Program-made: the position numbers and the translations under genes
The notes under the pieces: generated by a model
The model's input: the letters and a program-made list of their open reading frames with translations, nothing else
Database searches by the model: none
Told to the model about the DNA's origin: nothing
Shown here: positions 1 to 11,025 of the stretch, in pieces
Position numbering within the stretch: the stretch's first letter is position 1
Layout: each line of letters begins with the position of its first letter
Assembly (NCBI GenBank): GCA_016720655.1
Contig: JADKKE010000007.1
Coordinates: forward strand, 1 to 64,000
Direction: 5' to 3'
Length of the DNA stretch: 64,000 bases
From: Bacteroidota bacterium
GTDB lineage: Bacteria; Bacteroidota; Bacteroidia; AKYH767-A; 2013-40CM-41-45

Positions 1-480
1 TCGTGTTCCTTCCGGACAAAGAAACACTGAAATATTCTCTTGAATTGATTTTAACATATTTTCCATACTCTTAACACGGGCAGCTTTGTTTTTCCTGTTT
101 ACGCTGATATACAGCTTGCGGATTATAAAGCCCAACAATGGAATTTTGGTTAGCTCCTCCTTGGCGAGGAAACGAAACGTATTCGTACACGCCACCGCAT
201 ACGCCGGGACATCCAGCAACGATCTGTGATTGGCAACAAAAACATAGGTTGATTCCGGATTAATCCTTTCTTGATGCAATACTTTAACGCGGATTCCGAA
301 TGCAGGAAATAGAAAACTAGCCCATGTGCGGGAAATGTAAACATGTGCGATATGTGGAGCCTTCTTTTCGGATGCAATTAAAAATACCAGGACATATGCA
401 ATACTTGCAATGATCAGTGACAAAGCGAAAATCAGAAGGGCGAAAATACCCAAAAGATGACGAAGAATATTTTTTAACAT
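1..480 (-). CDS. plsC: 1-acyl-sn-glycerol-3-phosphate acyltransferase (PlsC family), partial, 3' end beyond window
   Basis: Read on the minus strand from ATG at 480, the frame is open for exactly 160 codons to the left edge, so the C-terminus is missing. Residues about 9-36 form one hydrophobic membrane anchor. The acyltransferase block I motif NHRSLLD is at residues 84-90, and the substrate-binding motif FLCPEGTR sits at the edge (153-160). The family transfers an acyl chain from acyl-CoA or acyl-ACP to lysophosphatidic acid at the inner membrane, giving phosphatidic acid for phospholipid synthesis. The order anchor, NHX4D, then PEGTR fits PlsC well. It diverges from the subtilase at 643. 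Acylation of another lyso-lipid is possible and cannot be excluded from a fragment. Confidence 0.85.
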   Translation of the reverse strand, partial: MLKNILRHLLGIFALLIFALSLIIASIAYVLVFLIASEKKAPHIAHVYISRTWASFLFPAFGIRVKVLHQERINPESTYVFVANHRSLLDVPAYAVACTNTFRFLAKEELTKIPLLGFIIRKLYISVNRKNKAARVKSMENMLKSIQENISVFLCPEGTR

Positions 481-500
481 GCTCAAATCAATTCTTCTTG

Positions 501-508
501 CAAACATA
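501..508 (-). promoter_or_regulatory. Possible -7 box of the plsC promoter
   Basis: The minus strand reads TATGTTTG here, an exact match to the Bacteroidota -7 consensus TAnnTTTG, about 20 nt upstream of the plsC ATG. No good TTTG -33 box is visible at the right distance, so the call is weak. Confidence 0.35.
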
Positions 509-642
509 CTACTCCATTAAACAACTTTTACGTCTATTGGCTAAAATGAAACACTCTAAATAGCTGTAGAATATCCAAAAATCTTCTTGGGAATCATCCT
601 TTTTTTGGGTTCCTTTGGTTCTCAACTACCAAGAATAATTTC

Positions 643-3600
643 ATGAAAAAATTTATTACACAGATTGCTGCAAGCGCATTGCTCCTTGCAGGACTCTCCA
701 CGTATGCCGCTCAGCCGGTTCCGAATCCTTCCCAACTCTTGTTGAAATCAGGAATTATTTCAACATCGAATGATTTCGAAAAGAAAGTGCTGCAGACAAT
801 TTCTTCTGCTGAACTTTTTCAAGGCAGGTATTACCGGATTGTTCAGTTTAATTCGATTCCGACTTCCGCCGAAAAAATGGCGATAGAATCAAGCGGAATC
901 CGAATTCTCAATTATATTCCAAACCGGGCTTTTATCCTTTCGATTCCGGAATCATACAATCTAATTCGTTTGGCAGAGTGGAATGTACGTACCATTCTTG
1001 CGCTCGAACCTGAGATGAAACTGGCACGTATACTTGCGGAACACAATTATCCTGCTTACGCTCAATCAGCGAATAATCAGATTGATCTGGTTGTCCAGTT
1101 TTTTAGTGACAACTCAATCGATCTCATCACCAATAAGCTTTTGCAAGAAGGAATTATTATTGAAGCAAAATATAGTGCGTACCAACAACTCCATGTTCGG
1201 GTTGATCAGAGTAAAGTGGATCATCTTGCATCTTTACCATTTATAAAATGGATCGCTCTGTTGCTCCTCCATCCACACCGGATGATACCAGAGGCCGGAG
1301 TTTGCATCGTGCGAACCAAATCAATACTGATTATTCAGGTGGCCGTCATTACGATGGAGCAGGCGTAAGCATCTCACTCGCTGATGATGGTGAAGTGGGA
1401 CCTCACATCGATTTTCAGGGACGACTGACGAATATTGTGAACACAGGTGCCGGTGGGACTCATGGTGACATGACTTCCGGGATTGCAGCCGGAGCAGGAA
1501 ATTTAGATCCGACGAAAAGAGGAATGGGTTCCGGTGCTTATTTGTATGTTCATGATGTCGGTGCCGGACCTGATGGTTATGATCATGTTTACAATGCACC
1601 TTTATATTTTACACAGTATGGCGCTGTCATTACTTCTACAAGTTATAGTCAGGGCTGCAATGATTATGATCTTTATTCCAGTGCAGGTGATCAGCTTGTT
1701 CATGACAACCCTCAATTCTCATTGGTATTCTCTGCAGGAAATAATTCCAGGAGCCGATTGTGGATATGGAGCCGGACCGCCATGGGGTACAATTACAGGG
1801 GGATTTAAGCAGGGGAAAAATGTGATCGCATGTGCGAATCTGGACCCATATGAAGTTCTCGATGGCTCCAGTAGTCGTGGACCTTCTGCTGACGGTCGGG
1901 TGAAACCGGATATTTCTTCCAATGGTGCTGATCAGATGTCGACAGATGAAAGCAATACCTATCAGGTGGGTGGCGGAACTAGCGCTGCATGTCCGGGTAT
2001 TGCCGGCATATGTTCGGAATTGTATCAGGCATATCGTGAGCTGACAGGAAATCCGAACCCGGAATCCCCACTCATCAAAGCTGTACTTCTGAATTCTGCC
2101 GAAGACATAGGAAATCCGGGACCTGATTTTACATATGGCTGGGGCAGAGTCAATGCTCTTCGTGCACTTCAGACTCTCGAACAAAACAGGTATGTTCTCG
2201 ATTCAGTAGGGCAGGGTGCTGTTCGCTCATTTACTTTACAGATCCCTGCTGGAGTGAATCAGGTAAGGGCTATGGTCTATTGGCTGGATCCGCAAGGAGA
2301 TCCATTGGGCACAACTTCTCTTGTCAATGACCTTGATATGACGATAAGCACACCTTCCAGCACAATCTTTTCTCCTTGGGTACTGGATCCTTCACCAAAT
2401 GCTATTGCTCTCGGATCAAATGCAGCACGCGGAGCTGATCATTTGAACAATGTGGAGCAGGTTACTATCGACAATCCAACAGCGGGAACGTATACTGTGA
2501 ATATAGCAGGTACTTCTGTTCCTTCCGGACCTCAACGCTTTTACATCGTTTGGGAATTCAGGACAGATGAAATTACACTTACATACCCGAATGGTGGCGA
2601 AGGTTTCGTGCCCGGGAAACTGAATTATTGCGCTGGGACGCATTTGGAAATACTTCTTCATTCAATCTGGAATATTCTACAGATGCAGGTTCTACGTGGA
2701 CTACAATTAATGCTGCTGTTGCTCCGAATCTGAGACAATTTGAATGGGCAATTCCATCGACTGTCAGTGATCGTGTAGTAGTAAGGATTAGCAGAGGTGC
2801 ACAAAGTGATTTGACAAATGCAAACCTCGCAATAATTGCTCTGCCTTCTGATCTTACAATCGATTATGTTTGTATAGATACCATGCAATTGAGCTGGACA
2901 GGTGTAAGTGGTGCTGTTTCCTATGAGATTAGTAAACTGGGGAGCCAATTCATGGATTCAATCGGAACAAGCAACACAACTGCTTTCGTGATACCCATTT
3001 CTCAGTCTGAAGACACCTGGTTTAGCGTGAGAGCAATCGGTGCAAATGGAGGCAAAGGACGACGTGCTATTGCCATTCACAAAGCTTCCGGATTGCAGAA
3101 CTGTACTTTCGTTGCTGATTTGTCAATGGTCAACATGATTAGTCCGCTCCCCGGTAATCTTTTCGGATGCCAGAATTTAAGTGCTGTTCCGATCAGTGTG
3201 AATCTTAGAAATGATGGAATGAATACGGTGACAAATTTTACGATCTCGTATTCTATCAATGGAGGAACACCGGTGTCTGAAGTGTACAATGGATCCCTGG
3301 TCCACGGTGCTTATCTCACCTATACCTTCCTCACAACGGCAGATTTTTCTGTAGCCGGACCTTACCTTCTCGAGTGCTCGATTGTGTATGCTGGTGATCA
3401 AAATTCAACAAATGATTTGCTGCAGATACAAATGACCACAGGAACAACCACGGCAATTCCATTAACGGAAAATTTCCAACTCACTTTCCCTCCGGATGGC
3501 TGGTCGGTCACAAGTTCAGGGCCTTCGTATGAATGGTCACAAACTACACCTATAGTAGGAAGCGATGGAAATACAACTGTAGCTGCATGGTTTGATAATT

Positions 3601-4253
3601 TCAGCTACAATAATCCGGGTGCGGAAGATTACCTCATGACAATGCTTGCTGATTTAAATGGTGCCGGTGCTCCACGATTGACTTTTGACGTTGCCTATTC
3701 TATTTATGCAGCTTATGAGGATGGATTGAGAGTAGATGTTTCAGATGATTGCGGGAGTACATTTGCAGCTACATCCTATTACAAAACCGGCCTTACATTG
3801 CAAACAGTAGCCACTTCCAATGTTGACTTTACACCGTCTCAGGCAAATCATTGGAGGAATGATACAGTAGACCTGACAAGCTATGCAAATTCTATGGCGC
3901 TCATACGGTTTGCAAACATTAATGATTTTGGAAATAATATTTACATCGATAATGTAAATGTTGAGAATGATAATATTGCCGGAATCACAACGGTAACAAA
4001 AGCCGCAACGATAGCTTTATACCCGAACCCTGCGACAAGCGAAGTGAATTTTCAGATTAAAAATTTGCCTTCGAAAAATCTTGGCGTCTCATTATTGGAT
4101 AGTCAGGGTAGAGAAGTGGCAGTACGGAATTTTGAGAGAACAGGAGAATTGTTTAATCACACCTTTGATGTAAGATCGTATCGCAAAGGAATTTACATGT
4201 TGCGAATTACCGGAGATGAAAAAACGTATGTTCTCCGTCTGACAGTTCTTTAA
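643..4253 (+). CDS. Secreted subtilisin-like (S8) serine protease with T9SS type A sorting domain; interrupted by three frameshifts
   Basis: One protein of about 1,200 residues is spread over consecutive frames: 643 to about 1255, about 1255 to 1745, about 1745 to 2615, and about 2615 to 4253. The N-terminus is a signal peptide (ASALLLAGLSTYAAQ). The S8 triad is visible: Asp in SLADDGEVG, His in GGTHGDMTSG, Ser in GGGTSAACPG. After the catalytic part come a proprotein-convertase-like beta domain, fibronectin-like stretches and, at the end, a type A sorting signal starting YPNPATSEV and ending in a GIYMLRI beta strand. Such proteins cross the outer membrane by T9SS and are attached or released. 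The last break lies at CCCGGGAAACTG, where one more G restores GETELLRWDAFG, so it fits a G4-to-G3 error. The second break is a net +1. I cannot tell error from true decay, but all catalytic motifs survive. Confidence 0.8.
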
Positions 4254-4275
4254 AACAAACAAAATTGAAGCATAC

Positions 4276-4312
4276 CAAAGACCGGTTTCCTCAGGAACCG
4301 GTCTTTGTTTTT
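4276..4312. terminator. Bidirectional terminator between the subtilase and DUF4442 genes
   Basis: Arms of 15 nt (4276-4290) and 14 nt (4294-4307) around AAAGACCGG/CCGGTCTTT pair with one bulged T, followed by a T run. The three-base loop TCA at 4291-4293 is also the TGA stop codon of the converging minus-strand gene, so the terminator's left arm lies just past that stop. Confidence 0.85.
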
Positions 4313-4806
4313 ACTTTCTCCCACTTTTTAATTTGCCAGTTTACTTTTCCTGTAGAAATATGATTTTTTTTCACATCAAACAATTCAACCACGATTTCAA
4401 CAAAAACGGCATCCTGAGAGTTTAAGGGGAGAGTAATTTTATTTTTGAATTCTTCAGAGGGAAAATGCAACTCGGCAACAACATCTTCTTTCGCCTGGTA
4501 ATGATAAACCATAGAAAGCTCTTTCATGATCAATCGGTACGAATCGGTGCCACTCAGTTTTGCCAATGTAATTCCCGCAGCGAATTCGGAAAGTGTTGCC
4601 AGTGCACACGCATGAATTCCTTTTAGATGATTCAGGTTTTTCCTTTTGTATGGCAAAAGTATTTTTATTCCGTCTTCGAACACTTCAATTATTCTGAATC
4701 CATGTGGTGAATTAAATGGAATTGCACGAGCAAGGGCGAAATCCAGAATTCTTCTTTGAAAAGAGGAGTTTCGTGCACGTTCAAGCAGGATCAATAGTTT
4801 TTTCAT
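4291..4806 (-). CDS. DUF4442 hot-dog-fold protein (thioesterase-like)
   Basis: This 171-residue protein matches the DUF4442 pattern: a hydrophobic hot-dog core with NHLKGIHACALATLSEF (about residues 58-74), the segment where hot-dog thioesterases carry their long central helix. No signal peptide or membrane span is seen, so it is cytoplasmic. DUF4442 proteins are related to PaaI/YiiD-type acyl-CoA thioesterases, but the catalytic residue and substrate are not established. It follows the nitronate monooxygenase gene by 39 bp on the same strand and is probably cotranscribed with it. Lying beside beta-oxidation genes, it may act on acyl-CoA; this is inference from context. Confidence 0.75.
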   Translation of the reverse strand: MKKLLILLERARNSSFQRRILDFALARAIPFNSPHGFRIIEVFEDGIKILLPYKRKNLNHLKGIHACALATLSEFAAGITLAKLSGTDSYRLIMKELSMVYHYQAKEDVVAELHFPSEEFKNKITLPLNSQDAVFVEIVVELFDVKKNHISTGKVNWQIKKWEKVKTKTGS

Positions 4807-4845
4807 TGGATAAAATCAATACTTGTTTTCATTTTCCCAAAATGT

Positions 4846-5856
4846 TCAGGTAGTCATTTTCTTGAGTTCTTCGTAAGCAATTTCAGTTTCCCGAATAAAT
4901 TCATCAACGATTTCTTTTACCGGTTTTATTTCATGGATTAATTCCACCGATTGTCCTGCACACCATAGACTATGATAATTTCCGGGCTTCACTGCATCTT
5001 CGAGCCAGTTGAAGCCTCGTCGCTGAATGAGCATTTTAAAATATTTCTTCGTGCGTGGATTGTTGCTCATCCATCGTTCAAACCAGTTTTGTTTCGTGCC
5101 AATTTTTTTTGCAAATTCTGTATTGATGATCGTACATGGAGTTCCGCTGATTCGATCTGTCATCACGATGTCTTCCATTCCAGCGTCAAGGATAGCATTT
5201 TTGTATTCTTGTGAAACTCCTGCTTCCGGTGTAGCAATAAATCGTGTACCACAATAGGCAGCAGATGCTCCGGCAGCAAGGACACTCAATATACTTTTTC
5301 CATTTGCAATTCCTCCGGCTGCCAATACCGGCTTGTCGGGAAAAGCATTTTTTAAGGTTTCAATCAAAATAGCAAGAGGGTATGGACCTGCATGTCCTCC
5401 GGCTCCCTGACCAACAGCAATGAAACCGTCGCATCCCATATCAAAGCACTTCTGTGCGTGTACCAGGTTGGTAACATCGCAAAATACTTTTCCACCGTAT
5501 GCATGAGCAGCTTCAATCGTCGTTTTTGGGTTTCCAAGAGAAGTGATAAAAACCGGAACTTTGTTATCGATGCAAATTTTCAAATGCTTTTCAAACCAGG
5601 GGTTTGATTTCTGGACAATAAGGTTTACTGCATAGGTTCCGGGCTGACCGGCCCTGGCTGATAAAAATTTATTGAGGCTTTTAAGCACCTCATCCAATTG
5701 GCCTTCAGTTCGGTAGTTCAGGCTTGGAAAGCAACCCATAATTCCGGCTTCCATCGAGGCCTTCAACATTTCCTCATTGGTAACCAGGAACATCGGAGCT
5801 ACTATCAGAGGAAACCGTATGTTCAGGCTGCGGGTCAAATCGTTTTGAAAGTGCAT
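4846..5856 (-). CDS. Nitronate monooxygenase / 2-nitropropane dioxygenase-like FMN oxidoreductase
   Basis: A 336-residue TIM-barrel flavoprotein. The FMN-binding signatures of the NPD family are present: GQGAGGHAG (149-157), AAGGIANG (179-186) and GTRFIATPEAG (203-213). Characterised members oxidise alkyl nitronates with O2 using FMN; many bacterial paralogues have unknown physiological substrates, and some FabK-type relatives reduce enoyl-ACP. FabK is less likely because the protein keeps the GGHAG catalytic His (H155) context of nitronate monooxygenases. Cytoplasmic, no signal peptide. It lies upstream of the DUF4442 gene in what looks like a two-gene operon. Confidence 0.85.
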   Translation of the reverse strand: MHFQNDLTRSLNIRFPLIVAPMFLVTNEEMLKASMEAGIMGCFPSLNYRTEGQLDEVLKSLNKFLSARAGQPGTYAVNLIVQKSNPWFEKHLKICIDNKVPVFITSLGNPKTTIEAAHAYGGKVFCDVTNLVHAQKCFDMGCDGFIAVGQGAGGHAGPYPLAILIETLKNAFPDKPVLAAGGIANGKSILSVLAAGASAAYCGTRFIATPEAGVSQEYKNAILDAGMEDIVMTDRISGTPCTIINTEFAKKIGTKQNWFERWMSNNPRTKKYFKMLIQRRGFNWLEDAVKPGNYHSLWCAGQSVELIHEIKPVKEIVDEFIRETEIAYEELKKMTT

Positions 5857-6075
5857 AAGGATGATACGAAGGCTTTTCTTCAGGGTTCGGCCTCAGAATA
5901 CAAAGAACGGAAGCCTTTCAATTGTTAATATCCCCTGCAAAATTTTTTTTCCACCGTCCTTACGGTGTAGTCAAATCAGCTAATTTGGCAGAATAACTGA
6001 AAATGGAGGCTGACCGGTCAAAGGAATTTTTCTGGTTTGATGGTCTTTTGCTTACCGTTCAATGATTTGGTATAA

Positions 6076-7838
6076 ATGATTTCACGGCTTTTCGACATTC
6101 CTAAAAGACAACTGGAACTGTTTCCAAAGAAGGATGCTTTGGCATCAAAGGTAAATGGCACTTGGGTGCTCACTTCTACAGAAGAGTTTCTTAAAAAAGC
6201 AGATCAGATCAGTGAAGGTCTCCTGGCCATGGGGTTGAAAAAGGGTGACATGATTGGCATGATGTCAGCCAACAGGCCCGAGTGGAATATCATGGACATT
6301 GGTATGTTGCAAACAGGTGTTGTAAACGTTCCCGTATACACAACACTTAGCGAATCTGAAATTGTTTTTATTCTGAATGATTGTTCTGCAAAATATATGT
6401 TCGCAGGCGATGCAGCGATGTACGCCAAAATAAATAACATACGATCTAAAGTCCCTTCTCTGATTGATGTCTATACATTCGACCAGGTTTCCGGATCAAA
6501 ATGTTGGACTGAAATTATTGAGAAAGGGAAAGCAAATTCCAATCCTGATCGATTGCAGGCGACAAAAGACAGCATCGTTCCCAATGACCTCGCGTCCCTG
6601 CTGTATACTTCCGGAACCACCGGTACACCAAAAGGGTAATGCTGTCGCACAACAATATCGTAAGTAATATTCTTGCTTCTGAACATTTATGTCCGGTTGG
6701 AAAAGAGAATTGGGCATTGAGCTTCCTTCCTTTGTGTCACAGCTACGAACGAATGCTCACCTACATGTACATGTTTAATGGTGTTTCAATTTACTATGCT
6801 GAAAGCATGGAGAAAATTGCGGATAACCTTCGTGAACTAAAGCCACATGTGTTTTCAACAGTTCCTCGTTTGCTCGAGAAAGTATTCGACAGGATTGTTG
6901 CAAAAGGAAAAGAGTTAACAGGAATTAAAAAAGCACTTTTCTTCTGGGCTCTGGATCTGGGCTTGAAATATGAAGTGAATGGAAAAAATGGTGCCTGGTA
7001 TGAACTTCAGCTGAAATGGGCAAATAAATTAATTTTTAGCAAATGGAGGGAAGCATTGGGCGGAAATGTGAAAGTGATCGTCAGTGGTGGCGCAGCTTTG
7101 CAACCACGATTGGCCAGAGTTTTCTGGTCGGCGCAGATTCCGGTACTCGAAGGCTACGGCTTAACGGAAACTTCTCCGGTTATTGCCGTGAATAACCTCG
7201 AACAGGATGGAATTATGTTCGGCACTGTTGGCCCTGTGATCAAAGAAGTAGAAGTAAAGTTTGCCGAAGATGGAGAAATACTTTGCAAAGGTCCCAATGT
7301 AATGTTGGGCTATTTCAACCGACCTGATCTCACAGCCGAAGTGATGGATGCTGATGGCTATTTCCATACGGGCGATATCGGGGTGATGATGAACAACCGT
7401 TTCCTTAAAATCACTGACAGAAAGAAAGAAATCTTCAAAACTTCAGGTGGAAAATATATTGCTCCTCAGGCACTCGAGAACAAATTCAAAGAATCTTCTT
7501 TCATCGAACAAATCATGGTGATCGGAGAGAATCGCAAATTTCCTTCCGCCCTGATTGTGCCTTCATTTGCCCACATTCAAAAATGGTGTGAAATTAAAGG
7601 ACTTCCATTTACGAATGCAGATGACATGATCAGGCATCATGAAGTGATCGACAGAATCCAGAAAGAGATCGAGGATTTCAATAAGGATTTCGGACAAACT
7701 GAACAAATAAAAAAGTTTGAATTGTTGAGTAAAGAATGGACAATTGATTCCGGGGAATTGACAGCGACGCTCAAACTCCGCAGAAAAATTATTTCGGAAA
7801 AATTTTCCAGACAAATTGAAAAAATGTACGCAGAATAG
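6076..7838 (+). CDS. fadD: Long-chain fatty acid-CoA ligase (FadD-type AMP-forming), one frameshift
   Basis: The enzyme activates fatty acids to acyl-CoA via an acyl-adenylate and starts the beta-oxidation set that follows. The N-terminal 187 residues end in the P-loop-like AMP motif TSGTTGTPKG, then hit TAA. The rest of the enzyme continues in the -1 frame (GVMLSHNN) from about 6637 to 7838. It carries YGLTETSPV, the GDIG aspartate and the ITDRKKEIFKTSGGKYIAP hinge and C-terminal lysine region. Combined length is about 588 residues, normal for the family. The break is at CCAAAAGGGTAATG, where one extra G gives the expected GTPKGVMLSHNN. Loss of one G from a G4 run, by sequencing or mutation, explains it. 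The slippery pattern X XXY YYZ is not met, so programmed frameshifting is unlikely. Confidence 0.88.
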
Positions 7839-7925
7839 ATTTGAAGAATATAAACTATTTGCCAGTGATGGGAACGCAGAGCAAATTCATCTGAAAACAT
7901 CAGAGCATACCAGAAAGAAAATTGA

Positions 7926-10328
7926 ATGAAAAGATCGATTCAAAAAATTGCAGTACTTGGTAGTGGAATTATGGGTAGCCGTATCGCCTGTCATTTTGCA
8001 AATATCGGAGTGAATGTTCTGTTATTGGATATTGTTCCAAAGGAATTATCCGATGAGGAGAAGAAGAAAGGATTGAACCTGGATTCTCCGGAAGTAAAAA
8101 ACAGAATTGTAAATACCGCATTGCAGGCTACACTCAAAGCGAATCCTTCTCCGATTTATAAAAAATCTTTTACTTCCCGTATCCGTACAGGTAACTTTAC
8201 GGATAACATGAAAGATATAGCTTCCTGTGACTGGATCCTCGAAGCTGTTGTTGAGAATCTGGATATTAAAAAAAGTGTTTTTACAGAAGTTGAGAAATTC
8301 AGAAAACCCGGAACTCTGGTGACGTCGAATACTTCCGGTATTCCGATTCATTTGATGGACGAAGGCCGGTCTGAAGATTTCCAGAAACATTTCTGCGGAA
8401 CACATTTTTTCAACCCGCCACGGTATCTTCGTCTCCTTGAAATTATTCCTACACCAAAAACAGATCCCGCTGTTGTTGAATTTCTGATGAATTATGGAGA
8501 TTTGTTTTTAGGAAAATCAACAGTACTTTGTAAAGATACTCCTGCCTTTATCGCCAACCGTATTGGTGTGTTTTCAATCATGTCGCTTTTTCACCTGGTT
8601 GAAAAGATGGGACTCACAATTGATGACATAGATAAATTAACAGGACCGGTTCTCGGTCGTCCCAAATCTGCAACTTTCCGTACCTGTGATGTTGTCGGAC
8701 TGGATACACTTGTGAAAGTTGCATTGGATGTACTGGCCCGTTGTCCAAACGATGAAAGCAAGGATACTTTTAAGTTACCGGCTTTTGTCCAAAAGTTGGT
8801 TGATAATAAATGGTTTGGAGATAAAACAAATCAGGGTTTTTATAAAAAGGTAAAAGGAGAAAAAGGCAAAAGCGAAATTCTTACCCTGGATCTCAAGACT
8901 TTTGAATACAAGGCAAAAGGGAAATCCAGATTTCCTACTCTTGATCAAACAAAGAGTATCGATAATCTCAAAGACCGGATCAAAGTCCTTTTTGCGGGAA
9001 CAGATGTTGCGGGTGAATTCTACCGTTCTTCTTTTGCTGAATTGTTCCGTTATATAACGTACCGTATACCCGAAATAGCTGACGATATTCAGCAAATTGA
9101 TGAAGCAGTGTGCGCCGGATTCGGTTGGGAAATCGGACCCTTTGCTATCTGGGATTTGCTCGGTATCCAGAATGTGATATCGGTGATGGAGCAGAAACAA
9201 ATGGCTCCTGCTCCCTGGGTGTACGAGATGTTGAAGAAAGGTGTCAGTTCATTTTACGAATATAAAAACGGGCAACAGGAATTTTACGACCTTCAAAAAG
9301 GAAGCCGCAAGTCAAAATCAGGAGGATCACAGATCATCCTGTTGGATGCATGCAGAGAAAAAACAGTTTGGAAAAATGCCGGTTGCAGTCTCATCGATAT
9401 CGGTGATAGTGTTCTAAACCTCGAGTTCCATACTAAAATGAATACCATTGGCGGCGAAGTCATCGAAGGGATGAGCAAAGCGATTGATATCGCTGAAAAG
9501 GATTTTGCAGGATTGGTGATCGGCAGTGAAGGACAGAATTTCTCTGCCGGTGCAAATCTCGCGATGATTTTCATGTTTGCTACCGATCAGGAATTTGATG
9601 AAATCGATATGGCGATTCGGGCATTTCAAAATATGAATATGCGGGTTCGGTATTCGGGCATCCCGGTAGTGGTGGCGCCGCATGCACTCACATTGGGTGG
9701 TGGTTGTGAAATGTCACTTCATGCCGACAGAGTAGTAGCTTCTGCTGAAACATATATTGGTCTTGTCGAATTTGGTGTCGGATTGATTCCGGGTGGTGGT
9801 GGAAGTAAAGAAATGACACTGCGCGCCAGCGATGCTTACGGTGATGGAAATATCGATGAACAGGTTCTGCGTGAATACTACCTAACCATAGCAATGGCAA
9901 AAGTATCGACATCTGGACATGAAGCCTACGATCTCAAAATACTTCGTGCCGGCCGCGATGAGGTTGTAATCAACCCGAAAAGGGTGATTACGGACGCAAA
10001 ACGAGCTGTTTTGGAAATTGCAGCAGACGGGTATTCAAAACCAATCCCAAGAAAAGATATAAAAGTGCTTGGACGGAGTGGAATGTGCATGTTTTATGCT
10101 GGAGCGAATGCAATGATGTCCGGAAACTTCATTTCTCCTCACGATCAGTTAATATCACAAAAATTGGCAACTGTAATGTGTGGAGGTGATTTGTCTGCAC
10201 CGACCCTCGTTTCTGAGCAATATTTGTTGGATCTGGAAAGAGAAGCCTTTCTCTCCCTTTGCGGAGAGCGTAAGACTCTTGAAAGGATTCAAAGTATTCT
10301 CACAAGCGGTAAACCATTGAGAAATTAG
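7926..10328 (+). CDS. fadN: Fused 3-hydroxyacyl-CoA dehydrogenase / enoyl-CoA hydratase (FadN-like)
   Basis: An 800-residue beta-oxidation enzyme with the domain order dehydrogenase first, hydratase last, as in Bacillus FadN and opposite to E. coli FadB. The NAD-binding loop is GSGIMGS (12-18). The dehydrogenase catalytic segment GTHFFNPPRYLRLLEI follows at about 158-173, then two C-terminal dehydrogenase helical domains. The crotonase part has FSAGANLAM (about 538) and LGGGCEMSLHAD (about 589), which supply the oxyanion hole, and GVGLIPGGGG (about 617) with the glycine-rich active-site loop. It hydrates trans-2-enoyl-CoA and oxidises L-3-hydroxyacyl-CoA. It lies 87 bp after fadD and leads into the thiolase and acyl-CoA dehydrogenase genes. 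Confidence 0.9.
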   Translation: MKRSIQKIAVLGSGIMGSRIACHFANIGVNVLLLDIVPKELSDEEKKKGLNLDSPEVKNRIVNTALQATLKANPSPIYKKSFTSRIRTGNFTDNMKDIASCDWILEAVVENLDIKKSVFTEVEKFRKPGTLVTSNTSGIPIHLMDEGRSEDFQKHFCGTHFFNPPRYLRLLEIIPTPKTDPAVVEFLMNYGDLFLGKSTVLCKDTPAFIANRIGVFSIMSLFHLVEKMGLTIDDIDKLTGPVLGRPKSATFRTCDVVGLDTLVKVALDVLARCPNDESKDTFKLPAFVQKLVDNKWFGDKTNQGFYKKVKGEKGKSEILTLDLKTFEYKAKGKSRFPTLDQTKSIDNLKDRIKVLFAGTDVAGEFYRSSFAELFRYITYRIPEIADDIQQIDEAVCAGFGWEIGPFAIWDLLGIQNVISVMEQKQMAPAPWVYEMLKKGVSSFYEYKNGQQEFYDLQKGSRKSKSGGSQIILLDACREKTVWKNAGCSLIDIGDSVLNLEFHTKMNTIGGEVIEGMSKAIDIAEKDFAGLVIGSEGQNFSAGANLAMIFMFATDQEFDEIDMAIRAFQNMNMRVRYSGIPVVVAPHALTLGGGCEMSLHADRVVASAETYIGLVEFGVGLIPGGGGSKEMTLRASDAYGDGNIDEQVLREYYLTIAMAKVSTSGHEAYDLKILRAGRDEVVINPKRVITDAKRAVLEIAADGYSKPIPRKDIKVLGRSGMCMFYAGANAMMSGNFISPHDQLISQKLATVMCGGDLSAPTLVSEQYLLDLEREAFLSLCGERKTLERIQSILTSGKPLRN

Positions 10329-10350
10329 AATTGTAAATTTGTCTGACCGA

Positions 10351-11019
10351 ATGAATACGTCCAAACTATTCCAGAGCTCCCAAAGCCGGATTTTAACTTT
10401 GATCCTATTTCTGGGATTGATGCTTCCGGTAATTTCTATGGGACAAGCCAGAGAGGAGAAGCCGAAGTATGCTCCTGGCAAAGAAAAACACCGTAACCGT
10501 ACTGATGAAATCGGACGCAAACAAGGGAAATGGATGTTCTATAACACCTTCGGAGAAAAAATTTCTGAAATCGATTTCGTGAATGATACCAAGGAAGGTG
10601 TAGAACGAAAATACTTTGGCTACGATAAAGTAAAAGAAGAAACAGAGTTTCTTGGGGGAGTTAAGGATGGACAATACACCCGCTATTTTTTCTCCGGACA
10701 AACTGCTCAGGAAGGTCAATACAAGGATGGTAAAAAGGATGGAAAATGGACGCGTTACTTTGAGGATGGATCCATCCGCCAGGAAGGCAATTACAAAACA
10801 GGAAGAAAAGATGGTGTTTGGAAAACGTATAGCCGCAAGGGTGTAGTAGTCGGTCAAACAACTTACAAGGATGGAATAGATGTAGCTGAAATAGAAGCAG
10901 CGGCTGTGAAAAAGAAAGAAGCAGAAAAGAAAGCCACCGAAAAGAAAGGTCCTGTTCCCATAGATCCTAAAAAACCGGGAGCGAATCCGGCTGTTAAGGA
11001 TACTTTGAAGAAGAAGTAA
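10351..11019 (+). CDS. Secreted MORN-repeat (YwqK-type) protein
   Basis: A protein of about 222 residues. I chose ATG at 10351 over a TTG 12 nt earlier because it directly precedes the signal peptide (hydrophobic LILFLGLMLPVISMGQA). The body has four or five repeats of the MORN/YwqK kind (KQGKWMFYNTFGEK, KDGQYTRYFFSGQ, KDGKWTRYFEDGS, KDGVWKTYSRKG), about 22 residues each. The tail is low-complexity and rich in Lys, Ala and Glu. MORN repeats form beta-hairpin sheets that bind lipids or proteins; no enzymatic function is known for this type. It sits between the dehydrogenase/hydratase and thiolase genes, which is odd for a secreted protein. Its role there is unknown. Confidence 0.75.
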   Translation: MNTSKLFQSSQSRILTLILFLGLMLPVISMGQAREEKPKYAPGKEKHRNRTDEIGRKQGKWMFYNTFGEKISEIDFVNDTKEGVERKYFGYDKVKEETEFLGGVKDGQYTRYFFSGQTAQEGQYKDGKKDGKWTRYFEDGSIRQEGNYKTGRKDGVWKTYSRKGVVVGQTTYKDGIDVAEIEAAAVKKKEAEKKATEKKGPVPIDPKKPGANPAVKDTLKKK

Positions 11020-11025
11020 ACAAAG

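Noticed and set aside
6620..6645. Programmed -1 frameshift in fadD
   Set aside because: The slippery heptamer rule is not met and no downstream pseudoknot is evident; one missing G in a G4 run is simpler.
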